A DNA stretch of 40,888 nt from a virus. A model generated the notes under the pieces. It was not told the DNA's origin and made no database searches. It worked only from the letters and a program-made list of their open reading frames with translations. The translations under genes were made by a program, and so were the position numbers. The stretch covers positions 1-40,888 of the IMG/VR virus record IMGVR_UViG_3300044615_000186; one strand, given 5' to 3'. Below, piece by piece: positions 39,220 through 40,888 of this stretch; the stretch's first letter is position 1; every line of letters begins with the position of its first letter.

Positions 39220-39654
39220 TTAACCGAAAGCCTTCTTGACTTCTTCTGGTGTAGCAATGCGAACATGGCTACGAGTTAGCCACTTGTCTGCTTGTGCTTT
39301 TGTAACAATGTTGTATCCTCTAGAAATTGCACCAACTTCTTCCCAACGAACGCTCTTTGTTGAGTGAACTGCTACCTTTTCTGAAAGATCTACGTGTGAC
39401 TTAATTGTCTTGCTTGGGCCGTCTGCTGCCATTGATCCAATAGCGCCTGTTTCTGTAAATCCTAATGACTGAACTGGTTCTTCTGCTGCAGGTGCTTCGA
39501 CAACTGGTGCCTCAACTACTGGTGCTTCTACAACTGGCTCTGCTACTGGCTCTTCTACATGCTCTACTGGTGCCTCAACCACTGGGGCTTCGACATGTGC
39601 CTGCTCTTCTGCATTATCTGCTGAAAACGGATGATTGTAATTATTGTTTTCCAT
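39220..39654 (-). CDS. head-associated protein with VEAP repeats
   Basis: The 144-residue product has an acidic repeat region of PVVEAP and HVEEP units (about 18-60), then a compact C-terminal domain. It ends RGYNIVTKAQADKWLTRSHV and TPEEVKKAFG. The C-terminal motif recurs in small genes directly after capsid genes in other actinobacteriophages as far as I recall, but its role is unclear; head decoration or connector are options. AAGGAGG precedes the ATG. It has its own candidate promoter at 39673-39681 after a terminator. Confidence 0.6.
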   Translation of the reverse strand: MENNNYNHPFSADNAEEQAHVEAPVVEAPVEHVEEPVAEPVVEAPVVEAPVVEAPAAEEPVQSLGFTETGAIGSMAADGPSKTIKSHVDLSEKVAVHSTKSVRWEEVGAISRGYNIVTKAQADKWLTRSHVRIATPEEVKKAFG

Positions 39655-39672
39655 TGTATCCTCCTTGTTTGT

Positions 39673-39681
39673 ATTATATCA
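39673..39681 (-). promoter_or_regulatory. extended -10 promoter TGATATAAT
   Basis: The minus strand reads TGA-TATAAT, identical to the site at 2749-2757. It lies between the capsid terminator at 39694-39723 and the VEAP gene, whose ATG is 18 bases downstream with an AAGGAGG site between. The expected leader is about 12 bases. No -35 box is clear. Confidence 0.5.
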
Positions 39682-39693
39682 TTAAAGTATTAA

Positions 39694-39723
39694 GGGGGAC
39701 AGGAGAGTGAACTCCCGCCCCCC
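39694..39723 (-). terminator. hairpin terminator after major capsid protein
   Basis: GGGGG-x-C-x-GGAG pairs with CTCCCGCCCCC around a six-base loop, a long GC-rich stem. On the minus strand it is followed by TTAATACTTT, a modest T tract. It lies 21 bases after the capsid stop. It probably lowers read-through so that capsid mRNA is more abundant than downstream genes. Confidence 0.75.
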
Positions 39724-39744
39724 ATTAAAGGTACTGTTTACAGA

Positions 39745-40875
39745 TTATGAATCTGAAGCAGCGTCAGCGAATGCAATTGCATCCTCTTCTTCCCACTGAA
39801 TACCAAAGCGGACGAATACTGTGTACTCAATTGTGTCCTTCTTTGCTACGTACTCACGGTTTACTGTGATATCGCGCTGGAATCCCCATACACGGTTTGC
39901 AGGGAATGTCAAGTCGATATAGCCTGCTGGGTAGTAAGGAACTTCCTGAACTTCAATTCCGAGAACACGAGTTGTACGTGCTCCACCGAATGTCTGTCCG
40001 ATACCATCAAGGTATGACTGGCGGTTTGCCTGGGTTGATCCTGGCATCTGGCCTGCAAACGCTTCTGCAACTGCATCAGCAAGTGTACCGTTGTTCTTAA
40101 CGATTCCACCGAATGCATCTGTACCTGCGTAGAACTTAAGATTGTTCTTAAGTGCACGGTACTTACGTGGCATTGCGTTGATGATGCCCTGCATTACATC
40201 AGGTGTCCAAGCATTATCTGCTACGGTTACTACTGACTCATGTGCATCTCCATCTTTAGCCTTCTTTACGAAGCCTGGCATGATTGACAAGAATGCTCCT
40301 GTAGAACCATCACCGTTGATTGCGAGATCTTCGATATCGTTTGCGAATGCATTGGTCATTAGACGTACCAAGTGATCTTCTAGAGCGTCACCTTCGATAC
40401 CATCTTCCAATGATTCTGCTGTTACTTCCCAATCAAGACGAATCTTCTTGGTAGTAAGTTCGACCTTGGTGAAAGTTGCACCTGTGTTTGTGTATGTACC
40501 AACTGCTTGCGCTGCTGCACGAATTACACGCTCACCGACGTTTACCTTCTCAAGTTCCATAGAATTGGCTCTCATTGTTACACGACGGCCATCCTTTGCT
40601 AATACTGTTGCATCCCAAACATAGTCGATAAAACGACGTGCCTGCTCAGGGCGCAAAATTCCAGAAGCCGCTGAACCACTAGGGTTAACAGCGTTTGCTC
40701 CGCTTGTAGATCCAAGAGTTGCTGTTGGAATGTTTCCAAGTGTATCTGCACCTGGGTTACTTACTCCACCAATTCCACCTGATGCGAAAGCACCTTGACC
40801 CTGGTAAAGTCCTGGTGTTGTTCCACCTAGATCTCCCGCAGCGCCTGGCTGGTTTTTGATTATTTCTTCTGACAT
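39745..40875 (-). CDS. major capsid protein, HK97 fold
   Basis: The 376-residue capsid protein has a Gly/Ser/Ala-rich N-terminal region (about 1-75). The HK97-like core follows: FIDYVWDATVLAKDGRRVTM (P-domain start), DWEVTAESLEDGIEGDALED and VRLMTNAFANDIEDLAINGD (long helix). The A-domain has NNLKFYAGTDAFGGIVKNNG and VLGIEVQEVPYYPAGYIDLT. It ends in FVRFGIQWEEEDAIAFADAA. A perfect AGGAGGTGA lies just before the ATG at 40873-40875. A hairpin terminator follows. It is the first gene in the window in transcription order; portal and protease genes should lie beyond the right edge. Confidence 0.92.
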   Translation of the reverse strand: MSEEIIKNQPGAAGDLGGTTPGLYQGQGAFASGGIGGVSNPGADTLGNIPTATLGSTSGANAVNPSGSAASGILRPEQARRFIDYVWDATVLAKDGRRVTMRANSMELEKVNVGERVIRAAAQAVGTYTNTGATFTKVELTTKKIRLDWEVTAESLEDGIEGDALEDHLVRLMTNAFANDIEDLAINGDGSTGAFLSIMPGFVKKAKDGDAHESVVTVADNAWTPDVMQGIINAMPRKYRALKNNLKFYAGTDAFGGIVKNNGTLADAVAEAFAGQMPGSTQANRQSYLDGIGQTFGGARTTRVLGIEVQEVPYYPAGYIDLTFPANRVWGFQRDITVNREYVAKKDTIEYTVFVRFGIQWEEEDAIAFADAASDS

Positions 40876-40888
40876 ATTGTCACCTCCT

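Overview
This window is a contiguous stretch of a tailed, siphovirus-type bacteriophage genome. Every gene I can support lies on the minus strand, so transcription runs from high to low coordinates. Genes are tightly packed, often with ATGA or TAATG overlaps. The longest intergenic stretch is only about 105 bases (2710-2814), so no gene-free region exceeds 300 bases. I saw no tRNA, CRISPR array, integrase or insertion sequence. Base composition is AT-rich. The host is probably a Gram-positive bacterium, perhaps a low-GC aquatic actinobacterium. That is inference, based on the overall gene style (RecA, PHP-type DnaE, small zinc ribbons, EF-hand-tailed holin) and on a secreted-protein architecture suited to a single-membrane cell. 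There is no direct host marker.

Layout in transcription order. (1) 40875-34818, head and tail tube: major capsid protein, a VEAP-repeat protein, head-tail adaptor, head closure, gp10-like neck protein, tail terminator-like protein, major tail protein, and two paralogous tail assembly chaperones. (2) 34799-19190, tail: a 2660-residue tape measure protein, then distal tail and baseplate proteins, including a 1463-residue hub-like protein. (3) 19193-8703, information processing: zinc ribbon, MerR-like regulator, DnaB-type helicase, CHC2/TOPRIM primase, putative SSB, PHP-containing DNA polymerase III alpha, RecA, a small metal-binding protein, two PD-(D/E)XK-type nucleases (one Cas4-like), and a RuvC-like resolvase. 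(4) 8141-4269: a glycosyltransferase, small HTH and membrane proteins, a DUF3310 protein, and small and large terminase. (5) 4251-1: two Sec-signal-peptide proteins, then two holin-like membrane proteins, the last cut by the window edge. The replication module sits between tail and packaging genes.

How the parts work together: the helicase, primase, SSB and polymerase form a nearly complete phage replisome. RecA, RuvC-like and Cas4-like proteins handle recombination and branched DNA. The terminase packages DNA into the HK97-type head, and the tape measure suggests a tail of roughly 400 nm. The two exported proteins before the holins would reach the surface of the infected cell rather than the virion.

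Most notable signals: a 745-residue exported PA14-domain protein that appears to start at an ATT codon; a recurring extended -10 promoter motif (TGN-TATAAT or TGN-TATACT); three genes without a Shine-Dalgarno site whose -10 box lies 5-6 bases before the ATG, suggesting leaderless mRNAs; terminator-then-promoter couplets after the capsid, tail-tube and secreted-protein genes; a duplicated tail-chaperone gene in place of an evident frameshift; and a tape measure whose only four cysteines sit in a duplicated 20-residue motif.
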